Origin: Apostichopus japonicus
Lineage: Eukaryota; Echinodermata; Holothuroidea; Aspidochirotida; Stichopodidae
NCBI RefSeq assembly: GCF_037975245.1
Contig: NC_092564.1
Span: 25,537,484-25,601,483, forward strand
DNA length: 64,000 nt
Direction of reading: 5' to 3'
In this document: positions 1 to 13,989 of the stretch, in pieces
How positions within the stretch are numbered: position 1 is the first letter of the stretch
Layout: each line of letters begins with the position of its first letter
Notes under the pieces: model-generated
The model's input: only the letters and a program-made list of their open reading frames with translations
Told to the model about the DNA's origin: nothing
Database searches by the model: none
Made by a program: the position numbers and the translations under genes

Positions 1-3000
1 ACCTGTATGTATGACAACTGCATTGAAGAATTAATTTTTTCCACCAACTGCAGGTAGCCAATAGTGCCACCAACCGTACACGGATTGCTACACTCAATGG
101 ACCATTTCCCTACAAAATGAAAGGTTAAATAGCTAATAATTTATGATTCCATTATTTGATTCGGAAAGCAAAGATTATCACTAAGAAATGTTTCAACTTT
201 ATTAATATACATCATGCAAACAAGCAAACTGGAAAAAGTTACTAATTAAAACAAATTTTCATGAACGATACTATGTTGTCACTGCAAGTGCTTTACAAAG
301 TGATTTGTGTTCCAAACATTATAGAAAAGTATCCCCAGTGTCTGAATTGTTTGGACATTTTCTTCTGAAATGTCATTAGTAACATCAAACTTGAGTAGAT
401 GAGCGAATAGCATTGAAACTAAATTGTTGAAACGAATCAACAGTTTAGGAAGCAACGCAAACTTGCAGTTGGCATTAGCGAGGCCCGTATACGCAGGATT
501 TTCTATGTGAACCAGTATGAAAATAAGGGAAAGGTATATACGTGTTGACCTGCCTCACCCCCTCACCCCGGGTGCAAGCTGTGTCAGTTAGAGCAAACAG
601 ATACCTCCTCCGTAAGAGTGGAGGGTCCTTCTCTCAGGAAGTAAATAAACGCGTATACGTCAAATGGTGCATTCTAAGGCATATCTAGACTGTAAATTAG
701 ATCTACCATGATCCAGTTTTAATGCAAAGAGTGGTTTTATTCTCCCCGGATTGAACATAAAAGATCTCCTAACCTTACGTTTTTCCCCGACTGATGAGAT
801 GCAGGGGCGAGTGGGGTGGTAATCCCATTTGCACATGCCACTGCTTTCTAGTACATTGCGGGGCAAATCTGTTGACGTCTTAAAGAGGACCGGGTTAGTC
901 AGTGTGCATGGTGAGGCCCTTTGCTGTGGGATTTTCAGAATGATATCTAATTACTGAAGCTAAGCTGGAAACGAACTTTATAGAAGCAACAAGACGTAGA
1001 AAGTTGTATTTTAACAGAAGTTTCAATTCTATATAGGGAAAGTATAGTGATTTCAAATTGTCGGAATTATGTTAAACAGCCAAACTGTTTAACAGTTTAA
1101 AGATTAAAATATTAGTCGGTTTTCGTTTGACATCACTTGTGACAATCTATGTGAATGGTATTCATATTTTGGTGTAAATCTTTGTCACTACACACTTTCT
1201 GACTGCAGTAGCTAACGTACAGTGGGCAAGGCAATAGTAACTGAATCTTTATGCTGCATATTATATATCCATTCAAATAATAGTCACATACCCTATGTCG
1301 CCGTGGGCATGTTAAACACGTGACATGATTAAAGTCCGTTATTCACATGTTCCTGTTCCGATCGTTTAGAGGAAGTTGTGTAATCACCAATTCTCTTACA
1401 AATCAATTTAACCTCACTAACAGTTCATCAGAGTCATCTATGATTAGAATTATAAATGCATTCCGTCTGTTTTCTTCTCGACAACGGGGAAAACCGGATG
1501 TGTAAACATGTAAGCATTTGCGCGCCAGAATCTCTAATGTTACCTGTGACGTCATGACCTCTGTACGGTTAGTCTCTGGAGATCCCAGAGGTACGATAGG
1601 CCGATGTAAATACAGATCGATAACTTCAACTGAGATTAGATGTCACAACCGTTTGGTTATAATCTCTTATTGTTTTCAAAGGTGTACATTCATGTGTTAT
1701 TAATCTCATTAGGTTTAAGTACGTCTCTGTCATATTTACTCAAGCATATGGTATGCGACATTGACGTGGGAGGAAATCATGAATATGCATTCACGTATGA
1801 GAATACGTTGGCAGCTAATGTGTATATTCTGTTCAACACATGTGTGAGATAAAGAATAATATTTTTACATGGTTGTTAGCAGCAAGGATTATGAATCTTT
1901 TTATAACTATATACCATATCGTATAAGTGGTTAAAGCTCACGTACACCTATTAGATGCTTGGGAAGAGCTTGAGTAAAGGCGATGAGGTAAGGACGGTGA
2001 TAAAGTCAAGATAATTTGTCAATAATTAGATTCTTTAACCTACTCTATACCGAGTTTGTTGTTAATGTGTTTCCTATACCATATTTGAGTATAAGAGTTA
2101 CTTCCCATGCAAATACGATGCACTGTTTATCACTCTAGTAATGTACACAGTGTATTGTTTCATATTCCAAGTAACTTATACTTCATATCACTCATAATTG
2201 TAATTAGCCTTATCAATTGATGTTAATAAACAGCTACCCAGAAACTTATACGGCAGTTATGCTATATACCTATAGTTGTATCTGCTATGAAGGTTTTGGG
2301 AGTCTTGAGTCTAAATGTATGAGTGTAAACACTCTTGAAACTGGGGCATAAAATAATTATTGCTACCGAGTCAGCTAGTGATCCAACCGACAGAGTTGGT
2401 GTATTCGGCGCCTCAGATGAAACTGGTGTATTTTGCGACCAGGGTTAAATCGGCGCCTGCGCGCGAAACTTTAACCTGGCGGCGTCTTCATAGCTGCTGA
2501 CCAGCGGCGCGCCGATTCCAAACCAGTAAACCGGTGAGTAAATTCGCCCGTGCCTGCGCCTCGTGACGAGGCATGTCGCGATAAAATAATCAAATGGTTT
2601 ATACGCATGACGTGTTGACACTGCTAATTGTTATACCAGTAAACGACGAATTAATTTATTTCAAATTTCAATGGAATCATCCAAATAATGTGAATGTAAA
2701 TGTCTTCATCTTGAAAATGGAACATGGCTGTGAAGTTGGGAGTTGGAACAATATACTCCGTATCACATGCTCTGCGTTATACATTTTCAGTGAAAACTTA
2801 AGACTTCATTATCATTAAAGTGTGTAGTGAAAACCGACTTAGGCTATAAAGTCATATAACATAATCATGTCACACTGTTGTCGTCAGATACATTAGTTGC
2901 ATAAAAAAATGTAACTATATATTCAACGATTATTGGGAACTGGTTTGTCTAACTATACCTATCTTTGAGTCAACAAAAGTTGAGTTAGTTCTCTCTATTA

Positions 3001-6000
3001 TTCGGTCCTTTTCCTGCAATAAATTATTGTAATTTTGCCTGTGTCTGTTAAAGTCATCTCATACTGGTTGAAAGCCACCTGTACGTTGCTGTGACATAAT
3101 TCGGTGCATGTGTTAACGATGTAAGGACGTTGTGTGAAGCGAGGAGAACCCATATAATGTATTCATGTAATTATTGCATTGGCTACACACTGTAATGAAA
3201 TATATAAACTTTTTTGAAATTGTCTCTCCAATCGGCTATACCGTCGTTACTGCAGTAACGTGTTTGTATTCACCAAGTCGCAAGTATACGATGTTATATC
3301 ATTTTCTTATTGTATCAGTTTCTACGAACAAATATTGATAGAGTCCGACATCGTTCTCCTGTCACATTGCTTCCGCTGATTTTGTTACAGTCTCAATAAT
3401 TGTTTTTACTTCAATCGGAAACATATAGATCAAGTTTACTATATTCTTGCAGCAGTATAGGGAATCGGAAGTAAGGCCTTCCATAACATCACCGGTATAA
3501 ACACAATTGGTTTTCTGAGATAAACTTTAAGACGGACGGAGACATAAATGGTACGTGTGGAATGTATGATCTCGGAATTGTCCTATATGCTGTCAGGCTA
3601 TCACGTGATCGCGCCCTGCACTGTTTAGGCATCGAGGAGGTGGGGGAGGGAAGTGCAATGCAGCAAAATGTATCGCACGTGCTTTGCTGATGGCGCTGCT
3701 GAGCATACATCTCACAGACCCGTATATACGACCCCGTACAGCTTTATGTTGCAATGGTGTACGTTTTTTGTAGTTATGTATTACTTCCATTATATTAACG
3801 CTCTCCATTTCCTGTCGCGATATTTCTTCAGTGTTACTTTATTTATTGGTTATTCCAAATGCAAGCAAAATGTAAACGCCTTCTTGAAACTGCATGATAG
3901 AATAAAAACTCCGATGTAACCACCATTTGACTGAAAGGTCAACAATGTTGGTCACTAGTTTTAGTTTGCCGAAAAAGCCTAACTACCAATATTTGACTTT
4001 CTATCATATTCTGAGGCAAAACTTGAATATTTTATCAAGCATGTGACATTAATTTTACTTTCATAATACCGTTGCATTTTCATAAATTTTGACAATTTAT
4101 TAATATGCTAATTAGCTGCAAATAAATGAAAAACAAAGAAAGTACTATACTTTGGACGTATTTGACGGTAACGAAAAGAGCTTCACTGATTGGTTGCTTT
4201 AACAATGCTTCGTATGACTCTGTTAGCTGGCCATACGGCTCCGTATATGATCAAACAGAATTACGTATTAGGAAGGCTCTATACGATTTGGGTGTTCTTT
4301 TCAATATTCCCCTTTGTATGTTGAAATGAGTTCAACACTACACCGTCAAACTGTTCAATTCGAAATTATTCATGCACACTATATAGTAAGTAACGAATGT
4401 CGATGCATTTTGTAAAATTATGTTGAATTGACCTAACCTATACATCGACATATATTCGCAGCTGGTAGTATTCACCATATGATAGCAACACACAATTACA
4501 CGTTTTATAGTTTGATTAACAAATAAACGTTACAAGAGAATTACATCATTTGAGGCCGGACAAGTGGATGTTGCCCTAAAAATTCAGGACTGAATCAAGC
4601 TTATATATTCTGGGGAAGACAAACCTTGGCAAATTCTATGCAACGCCAAAAGGGTCAGCAATATACCATGGTGATGTAAAGGTATACGATGATGACGTGT
4701 AAAACTTATTACGGTGTAAATACTTACGATGATGATGTAACAAGTTACGATGATGTAGCTCAAAGCAGTAAATATTGCCAGAATTTTACACCTACTGCTC
4801 ACAGAATCGCATTCAGTGGATCCCAAGCCAACCATTTTAGATGCTATTCTTCGATTACATCGACTTTAAGAAATAAAGAAACTGACAGTCGATAATACAT
4901 TAACATTGATTAATATAATGTGAAACAATTTTCAAAAGTTGATTTTGGTTTTTATTTTGACTACTTGTAATGGAAACTAGTTGAAATCTCCATTCAAGGT
5001 ATAGGTTTAAAAGTAGGCATGTGACGTACATGCAAGAGCAAAGAACTAAAATCCTGATTGGTCGATTATCAAATGAAAATTAAAAAAATCTACAAACCTC
5101 ATTAATCGGCAAAATATAACTCAAATCAGTTTTTATATCTCCATATCTCAATATTCGGTAAAGTCTATGTCACTATAAGTAAATGCTTTTGGAAATTTGA
5201 AACAGGTCATCACATGTAGGGGCGCTGTTCATCATTATGTCTTTTGTAATGTTAAAGTTAGATAAATTGTAACTGTCATCATATTGGCTCAAATTGTGTT
5301 CTGAGCTGATTTCTTACACCACATATGTGACTAAATCCAGGGTAGGTCTAACCAAAAGAAGTAAAATTGATAGCAATAAGACCAAAAATTCAGTACTGTT
5401 GTACAGTGGCCTGAAAAGACATTAAAGAAAATTAACATAGACTGCTAAGTCGAAATTTCGACTTTTCATCACGAACTTTTCAACTTTTTAACACGAGAGT
5501 TTATCTTTTCATATCAAACTTTCGGCATTTTATCGGATAAATTTATCTCAAAACTAAATTTCGACCTATATTGATTTAGCAATCTGTTTTATTTGATTTT
5601 TTGGATCACTTGTATAAACATTGTATAAACAGCGTACTTACTCGCTTGAAAACTTTTCTACGGCGCTAACACTTTCATTGCATTAACTTGAAGTAGTGGT
5701 AACAAAGAGAACATCTAGTCTCGTTCCAATTTTAATCATACGTGTGACCTTTTTTTTTTTGGCTATTCCTAAGAAATGTGTAAACCTGCATGTCATCGTC
5801 ACATCAGTCATATACCATAATGACTATATTAACAAGTTTGAGTGATGAAACAATCTAAATGCACTATAAGAAACCATGAAATTATATAAAATACTATAAG
5901 AAATTTTATAAGAACTATAAGAAACCTCAAAATAGTCTTAAATAAACCCTTTCAATGAAGTCACATGTGTAAATTTTAGGGATAACCAAAATCAGATAGG

Positions 6001-7600
6001 GAGCAGCACTGCCTTTTCAATTGGTACTTGTCACATATAATGTACCTTAGTTGGGTAGCAAAATAGATTGTGTTGTGTGTGATATCATCACGCTATATCT
6101 TTTTGACTTTGGCCCGTTCTGCACGAATGTTGATTTTTAGAATTGGATGCCTTTCGAATGTTTGATTAGAGGGTCAATAAGTATTACACCGAGTTGTTAG
6201 CTTTAGTAAATCGAAAACTTAGAGGCACAAATCGAAAGCTAACAGAGAAACAAGGGTGGGGTGCGGAGAGAGAGCCAATTATTTCCTTTCAAGCAAGTGC
6301 AGGCCTTCACCACATTACAAACTAACAGTCATCGGTACGATTTTTTTTTTTTTTTGGGGGGGGGGGGGAGAAAAGTAGAGCATGTCGCCCCATCAGGGTT
6401 CGAGGCCACGTCGGTGGTGGATATACTACTGCGGCTGTGGTATGATGTTTTGGTGGCCCAAGATACCCGTGCCATGTTCATGTTGCAAAATCACCCGGGA
6501 GGATGCCAGAAAGTTTGATCGGTCAAAGGTCGACCAGAAGCATTTTGGCCGGAGTGCGTGAAACCCACCTTTGAGCAGACGGTCAAACCACTCTTAGCTA
6601 CTATATAGTTTTAAATGCAATCTATATCCATTGACAACCAGAATACGCACTGCATTCTGTGTAACTGTGTCTACGGAAGTGGACAAATGCCATCACATTA
6701 TTTCAACAAATATTTAGAGAAAGTCTGATCTGTACTATGCGATTCCTAGATAACGTATTAAAATAGCGCCACCTCTTCTCACCATGACATTGCATCTAAA
6801 GAAGGCAATGTAGAAAAGGGGCAGGGAGGGGATAAGGTGAGGAGTATAGAAAAACTGATAAATAGCTCTTATGATACAGTTGTTGTAGTACATCATATGA
6901 TAATTTGTGCTTAATTTCCACGATGCAAAACATGCATGGCTGTGGGGATGTCTTCCGGGTTTGATACTGACTTCACTGAGTTTTACAAACGAACATCAAT
7001 AATCCACATTTTATGATTGATAGTTGTATACATATACAATTGAACCTGACACACATTCTAGAATACGATTGGGCGAGAGGAGGGGGAGGTAGGGATTAGT
7101 GATGGGACCGGTCCCAAAATCGGAACCGGGTACGCGTCTCCACGGTTGGGTCGGTCTCCCGGGTACCCGTTCATTACGCATTCAACCTAAAACTGAACTC
7201 GGCCTATACTATATGTCTTATGGTACTACGCATGTAGGCTATGCGGGCCCTCAGTTACATGATGGTAAGACTCAGGGCCGTATTAAGCTTATGGGAGGCC
7301 CGGGCCAAACATTTTATGGGAGGCCCCCTATATTTCAGTGAAATATATTGGTACTAGATAACCGTCCAGACGTACCCCCAAATGACATCTATTTTCACAC
7401 GGTGGTTATGATAGTATAAATAAATGAAAGCAACACACACAAAAACATTTTCCTTGTGTTGGGTTATATTTGCATAAAATTGCTCAAATTAGTCAATGGG
7501 AGACAACAGCTAGTGAGTTTATTTTGCAACTAAACCTCTCTTACAAGATGTTACGGCAATGCGATATCACACTTGCAATCGGCCTATCCAACATGTTTTT
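1..7600. other. Gene-free AT-rich stretch
   Basis: I see no gene in this stretch. Reading frames on both strands are short, look unlike known domains and lack a consistent chain of splice signals. It holds a GC-rich patch near 2400-2575, a T11 run near 5750, and a T/G homopolymer run near 6341-6368. A region rich in AAA/TTT words between 5000 and 6000 looks like old decayed repeat. Distant or very small exons could be missed by eye. Confidence 0.55.
2400..2575. repeat. GC-rich patch with a short inverted repeat
   Basis: This patch is far richer in CpG and GCGC words than its AT-rich surroundings. It contains an inverted pair, CCAGGGTTAAA near 2439 and TTTAACCTGG near 2470, with GC-rich sequence between them, and repeated CGGCGC words. 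It could be the end of an old DNA transposon or a small CpG island. No adjoining exon was recognised, so a promoter role is not supported. Confidence 0.35.
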
Positions 7601-7614
7601 TCATTGCTCTACAC

Positions 7615-8067
7615 CAGTGGTTCTCAATTTTTTTTAGATGACCGCCCCTTCAACCATCTTGAACTGTCTCAATGCCCCCTCCCACTCCCTTCGACTTCGC
7701 AATCAGTGACCAGCTCAGGGAAAACCGGTACCCAAAATGACATGCTAAAGTGGTGGCGCTATGCGCTTATAAGTTACAAGAGATGTCTCTGCTACAATAT
7801 AATCCAAACGCGAAAGAAATTGGACCTAGGGGTGGAGTTAATGAATTTCTAATGCCATTTTGGAATAATTTGGGGTCACAAAATTGATTTTTCGTTTCCC
7901 AGACCCCCTGGATGCCTTAATGTGCCCTAAATTGCTGCAGTGATGTGTCGTAATCGCCGGGACCCCCAAATCAGTGAAAACGCCCCCCTACTCCGGGTAC
8001 CCTGTAGCCCCTCCCCGAGACTTCCCAACGCCCCCGGGGACGGCAGGGACCACTTTGAGAACCACTG
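7615..8067. mobile_element. hAT-like MITE, 453 bp
   Basis: The ends are a perfect 13-bp inverted repeat, CAGTGGTTCTCAA at the left and its complement at the right. The element is flanked by the identical 8-bp duplication CTCTACAC (7607-7614 and 8068-8075). An 8-bp duplication with CAG-type ends is the signature of the hAT superfamily. It encodes no transposase and so is non-autonomous. Its interior is rich in C runs. The open frame near 7559-7852 crosses the left border and is not a gene. Confidence 0.9.
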
Positions 8068-8560
8068 CTCTACACTAACGGTGCTTTTAAGCTAGATCTG
8101 GATGTTATCTCCTGCTCAGGATCACATCCTGTGCTCGAGATCAAGGTTGTATAGTTAACACAGATCAGATCCGGATCCGACAAAGGGGAGGCAGTGGCGT
8201 TTACCAGTGGAGGCAGGGGATGTGACCCCCTCCCAAACCAAATGTCCTCTCACCCAATTCCCCCACCCCCAAATGAATTTGGTGGTAAAACATATTTAGT
8301 ATATATATATTGGAAAGACCGCCCGCCGCCTTCTCTGTTGCTACTAGTCGAACCATATATAAGATGTTTTCGGGGAATTATATTTCGTGACTGTAAAATC
8401 ACGATTGTAACTTCCAGTGCTAAGTGTGCGAACACTACATGAAAATGACTGATGACAGCCATGTTCCGAGCTGTGCCGTCCAGCAATTCCTGCAAAGTTT
8501 ATTGTAGTATACAAGTCAATCACATCGCTTTGTTGAACGACAAGATCGTACTATCACGGA

Positions 8561-8640
8561 AAACATCTTCGCCGAACATCGCCGAACATCTTCGCCGAAC
8601 ATCTTCGCCGAACTATCACGGAAAACATCTTCGCCGAATT
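8561..8640 (+). repeat. Short minisatellite, CATCTTCGCCGAA unit
   Basis: The words ACATCTTCGCCGA and ACATCGCCGA repeat about five times in direct order, with one longer spacer containing CTATCACGGAAA that itself appears twice. The array falls inside a 120-codon open frame (8452-8814) with no recognisable domain. The open frame is probably kept open by the repeat rather than by selection. Confidence 0.7.
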
Positions 8641-9334
8641 ACGAATTGCTTAACCGAAAGAACATATTTTGGTTATTTGTATGAAGAGATGAGTGTACAT
8701 ATTAGCATAGTTGGAATATCCCTTCAACAACCAGGCGCCGTTTACGAAAATAAGCTGTCGCCTAGTCAGATTTTTACCAATGACCAATCTCTAAGCGAAT
8801 TAAAAGCGGAGTAAAATGGTTCGCTAGCTGCACGTGCATTATGTAAGGGAAGTTTTCATGTACGGAGATTGTTCACAAACTTCACGGAGCATTTATAAAC
8901 ATACAGCGCAAACATCATCTAAAACCATAATGTAAAATGCATTGAGGTTTCGATGACTTCAATGCACTAGACTTCTGCTGGTTAGTATAACCAGAAATAG
9001 CTGTTACAATAACACTATGGCATGATAAACACAGGTTAGTCTACTGTACGTGGCTATACACACCTCCATCAAAAACAATAGGGGTCTTGGACTCAATGTT
9101 TTGAATCCACACACCAAGTAGTAGAGGTATCCACGATTTCCATCGTTAGATATCATGTAAAAGGTTTTGTCAGAGACTGACCTCTGGTGACCTATAGGAG
9201 ATTTGACCTCACAAGCAATAGGATTCTTGTACTCAATATGGCAAATCGATATACCATGTATGAAAAGTATCCATGATTTCTACCATGAGAAATCATGTTT
9301 TGAAGGTTTCAGGCCTCGACAAATATTTTTAAAA

Positions 9335-9834
9335 GTACTTTTGTGCCCGAAAGTTCCCGTGACACTATCTAAGCGGAGCGCCACCATCGGTTGGCGCGTT
9401 GCGTACAAGAAATTTTTTGGCAAAATATGCCTCTCAGATTGCCGGAAATGGCACTTCTGAGGCCTTGCAAGTTGCATCTAAACCTTCTTTATTTTATAAT
9501 CTCACCTTTTAGAAATTTACACTTCCCAAAAAATTTGGTAAATTAGAAGAAGAAAAAATGGAAATATTCGGGCATCATGATGCTAAATAAAGAAAATCAT
9601 TAGGCCTATATTAATATTAATGCAGAAACCAAGTAACAAAAACGCTCTCCACGGAATTGTCGGGCAAATAGTTGAAAACATTCGGGCAAGCTACTGCATA
9701 TTTATATATATTTTTTCTCCTCTTAGGCTGCCCGAATTTTGCAGGGCTTTTGCCCGAATTTCTTGTCCTCTGGAATTTGGGGGGGGGCAGTCTGCCCCCC
9801 TGCCCCCCCCCCCCCCCCGCCTCTCACGCCTATG
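9335..9834 (+). repeat. Interspersed repeat, copy 1 (TTCGGGCA family)
   Basis: This stretch matches 15470-15688 plus 16459-16741 almost base for base. It starts around TTTTGTGCCCGAAAG and ends in a C-run followed by CGCCTATG. Repeated TTCGGGCA/TGCCCGAA words mark the interior. The copy at 15424 shows the intact ends CATAGGCGTACG and CGTACGCCTATG with an 8-bp target duplication, so this copy appears to lack its left end. It has no coding capacity that I recognise. Confidence 0.75.
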
Positions 9835-10078
9835 TCTGCAACATCAATACTTTCTATGAACAAAGGTTAGGCAGTTAGGAAGATACATGGTGCTACGTAA
9901 ACATGTCGCAGAATCATAAATAAGCAGCCAGGCCTACCGTAATGAATTAAACAATTAAAAGTAAAACGTTTGTAAAAACACCTACGAAGATAGCTTGGCT
10001 TCTGTTATATCATGCTCCTATATTACTAGGTATAAACAATATACAGTAGCTAAGTGTGCACGAGTCCTAAGCCTAAAC

Positions 10079-10572
10079 TACGGAAGTGTAGAACGGACAT
10101 TGCATTGACGAGTTACCGACTTGACAAAACGACAATTATCTGCAAATTGACGAGTTGACGAGATGGTAACGTGACAAATTTCAGAAAATTGACTTTTTGA
10201 CGAGATAACGGATCTCGTCAATGCATCAATTTTCTGCAAATCGACGAGTTGCACAGTTGCTACCATCTCGACAAAATGACAAATTTCAGAAAATTGACGT
10301 TTTGACGAGATAGCGGATCTCGTCAATGCATCAATTTTCTGCAAATTGACGAGTTGATCACTTACTACCATCTCGACAAAATGACAAAATTCAGATAATT
10401 GTCATTTGTCGAGATAGTAGCAACTGTGCAATTTGCAGAAAATTGATGCATTGACGAGATCCGTTATCTCGTCAAAACGTCAATTTTCTGAATTTTGTCA
10501 GATAATTGCAGATAATTGTCGTTTTGTCAAGTCGGTAACTCGTCAATGCAATGTCCCTTCTACGCTTCCGTA
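10079..10572. mobile_element. Fold-back DNA element, 494 bp, 6-bp TSD
   Basis: The two halves are inverted copies of each other. The left end reads TACGGAAGTGTAGAACG and the right end is its near-perfect complement, with similarity extending for at least 70 bp each side. The interior is made of alternating GACGAGAT / ATCTCGTC and GCAAATTGACGAG words. The flanks are CTAAAC on both sides (10073-10078 and 10573-10578), a 6-bp target duplication. Termini TAC...GTA with a 6-bp duplication would fit the IS3EU superfamily; a TA-duplicating Tc1/mariner MITE is the alternative reading. It has no transposase. Confidence 0.8.
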
Positions 10573-11218
10573 CTAAACAGTACCTTATACTGCTACTCTG
10601 AACCGCTACTCGATTAGCGCGACTTCATACATTTGCCCCGTTATTTATCTATCTTTGAACGCGGAAAATATCACTATTGCTCCATTACACTGCCTAAATC
10701 AAAGCCATCTTTTACGCAATGAAAATCTGAGGTTGTAAGAGCATCTATCTTCCAAAATCCTACAACAGCAAACTTGTCTCAACCTCCTTAAATTGTTCTA
10801 TACTTTGCGACATATGACTCATAGCCAGAAGGAAAATGCCTTAAGAAATAATTAAGGAGATGTTTTGCAATCTTAAGTGTATTGGTATTCTGACTGGTAG
10901 TATTCTTCACGTTATTGTGTTAACGAACCCTATTCTAGCCAACCGTTGCTGACCTAGACAACATAAAATTGCTCACAAGCCTAACCAGGTGTGTTCAAAT
11001 TGTCCCATAATCATAAACGTGACGAAAGTCGAACGTTACTTTTAAGGCCTAGCTATGCTGAAACTGGTGGAAGAGACTACACAAATTGAGATCAACAGCC
11101 GATCCAGACAAAAGCTCGTGAACTCACTGCCAATCTAAGACCGGTTTACACACTTATTTCGCATTGGTCATAGTAAAAAATCTAACTAGACGAACTGTTA
11201 AGTTTCATAAACGCTGCC

Positions 11219-11985
11219 TGGTCACGTCGAAACTACATCCAACCTGAAATAAATACGACGGAAATCGTCCAATAGAACCGCTGTACTAGAAAAAGTACGT
11301 ACACCTTTTTGGACGCAAAGAAAAGCATTCACGCGGCACATTCCACTGCAAATATGTTCGAGTTTCAGTTTTGAGTTTAAGATTCTACGGATGCCCATAA
11401 GCTCATTTCCAATTGCCAATAGCATGAGGCGTAACGCACAAGTTATCTGTCAAATAGGCTGGTCGGTGGGAGATACGGTAGCTTATAAAACAAGGTTTCC
11501 ACAATTTGGCGTCTGGTGACTTCAACAGACATTTGACCTCAATAAAATCTTGTAATGAACGTGTACCAACTACATACTAAATATGAGGTTCGTCCAACCT
11601 TACCTTCTTGAGTTATCGTATTTACAAGGTTTTCACAATTTGACCTCTAGTGACCCCAAATGGACTAGGGCCTCCACCAAAAACATTAGGAATCTTGAAC
11701 TCAATGTAGTCCTCCTTCACACGAAATACGAGATTGTTCCAACCTACCCCTTCTTGAGTTATCGTGTTTACAAGGTTTCACAATTTTAAACTCTAGTGAC
11801 CCCATATGACCTTTGACCTCCCCAAACAATAGGTTTCTTCTACTAATGTGGTACTCATATACACCAAATATTAGATTGGTCCAAGCTTCCCTTCTTGAGA
11901 TATCGTGTTACAAGCGAGGCGTCACACACACACACTCTCTTCGCCTGCATGAATGCACATAGGTTACGATTATCATCGAAACCAA
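11219..11985. repeat. Interspersed repeat with TGACCTTTGACCTCC motif, copy 1
   Basis: This block shares long stretches with 35396-35943, from AATACGACGGAAA through CTACGGATGCCCATAAGC to GGTTACGATTATCATCG. The middle (about 11490-11900) contains about three tandem units of roughly 130 bp built on ACAAGGTTTTCACAATTTG, GACCTCTAGTGACCCC and TTGAGATATCGTGTT. Related single units occur near 9050-9330, 35640-35890 and 62170-62360. It is probably a dispersed element with an expandable internal repeat. No coding content was recognised. Confidence 0.75.
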
Positions 11986-11989
11986 AAAT

Positions 11990-13985
11990 AACAGTTTGTT
12001 GCAGGGGAACGGGTTGAAAATACGAAATACGTAATGTGTTTTAAAGGCATTCATAGATATGTTGTGTTGATATTCATTTCTATCCAATTAAAAATGTTAA
12101 TTGAACATCGATATCACAACGGCTTGGTTGTGCGCAGGCAACCCCTAAGGGAACTTTGCAATTAGCAAAAATAGCCAAAAAAAAAAAAAAGAAAAAAAAA
12201 AGGAAACTTCTGTTGTATGAGGATTCAGCCTGGGGAAAAGGTCTGGGGTGGTCGTGTGCCCAACTGTGCTGCCCTCCGTCCCCCTCCCCACCCACCGCAC
12301 CTGCGTCTTTTATTGAGTTTTCTATGATTTATGACAATCGTGTAGCCTACTGGTGTATTATCATCGTGTAATTATTTGTTCCAACGTGTACCATAATCAT
12401 CATCATGTAGTTTCTATAAACATCTTGTACATTTAAATTATCATAGTATCATCCTTATGATCGTGTACTGTAACATTATCACCATTACCATGTATATTGG
12501 TATCATAATCTGGTAGGCCTATTTGATATAATATCAATGCGTCCTGTACAATCGTTTACGTTTGTATTACCGTCTTGTTCATAATTTTAAGTTATGTCAT
12601 TTCATGCAGACAACATTGAAATGATTTTGTCCCGTGTTAAAAAATATAGCAATGACCTTTATAATCCACGGTTGCCGTTATCCTTCCTGAATTAGCTTTC
12701 CATGAACTAGTTACAACTCAATGCAGTAATTCCACGCAGGCCGACATCCGTCCATTGAAAACGAGAGTATCTCGCAATAATTATTGCGTGTGTAGTAATA
12801 TCATAACGTCACTGTCTGTCATTGCAACGATCGCCCGCTTGTGTCGCTCACTACCATAAAGGACGAAACTAGTAAGACGAGGATCTTTTCGTGCGGTATG
12901 TATTTTAAATTTCACATTTCGCATGAGAAATTTCACATTTCTCAACGAGGCCACTGTTAACAGTAGAATGTGCACAACATTTTTTTTCAGTTTGACGTTT
13001 GCTAAGCCCTGCTTTATTTCAGTTTCAGTGCTCAGGGAATGCATACAGGTTTAACAAAGGATTAACATGGCGCCGATGGTTGGGTGATAGAAAAAATTCT
13101 TTGTTTAAAACTGCATCAGTGACTGATTCAGTCACCTATTCAACACGGGGCAGTATTACGTCAAAAGGAAATAACGGTGATTTAATTTGGCCAACGTTGG
13201 TTTCACGCTACTAACTTAGGGTTGGCAACTCCCTGCTTCTGTTACTGCTGTGCTATATATTATAACATGTCGAAGCTAGTTTACTCTCCACAGTGTCTTG
13301 GTATATTATGAAGCGAATCCATCCTCTTGGAGACTACCGTCCACCACTGAGTCAGCATGCCTAAGTTTGGGCGCAAGATCTGATTGTAGCTAGTGTTTAT
13401 TATACGAGTTGGTAACCCGAAACACTGCTAGCTTCAACTCTATCGCAGAGAGTTCATATTTATTTTTACTGTAGCTAAGTTATATACGGAAAAATGAAGA
13501 GATCAATATGGGCCACCAACCAACTTACACTTACTGACACTGATGTTGAACGTTGGCACTTGTTTACGTGCAAAGCACTATGTACACCATGGTTTTCTGA
13601 CATATATCTGTTGTGGTGTACCTATAACAATTACTGATCGAGTTCGTTGATTCTTAAAAATGAAGACTTGTGTCAAATGTATGGGGAAATTTAAGGTAGC
13701 TAAATCGTGTACGGCCGTATTGTAAAATTTATACTACTGTATGTAACACGTGACGCACTAGCCTGTCTGCGATATATCTAGACGGAATGAATGGCAAATG
13801 TCATACTTGACAGTTAATGGTTTCAAATCAAATCAAATGGAGTTAAACCCCTGGTCGACCTCGCGAGAGGTTCTACGGAGGATAATAAGTTTGTTTTTAT
13901 AAAATAGACACTTTTTTTTTCTTGGAAAAATTGTCTATGTTCAGTCAGGGAATTGCTGGTAAATGAAGTCTTATATAATTACATT
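11990..13985. other. Gene-free stretch
   Basis: I see no supported gene. The stretch holds an A-rich run near 12177-12203, a C-rich patch at 12280-12300, and a zone of AT-rich words with repeated 'atcat' and 'cgtgta' near 12330-12500. A short palindromic TAATTATTGCG occurs near 12776. The open frames here are under 90 codons and unrecognised. Confidence 0.5.
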
Positions 13986-13989
13986 GTAC

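Noticed and set aside
6390-6410. GGGTTCGAGGCC as a tRNA B box
   Set aside because: No A box or acceptor arm at the proper distance on either strand.
8452-8814. 120-codon plus-strand open frame
   Set aside because: It is held open partly by the minisatellite at 8561-8640, shows no domain, and has no splice or start context that stands out.
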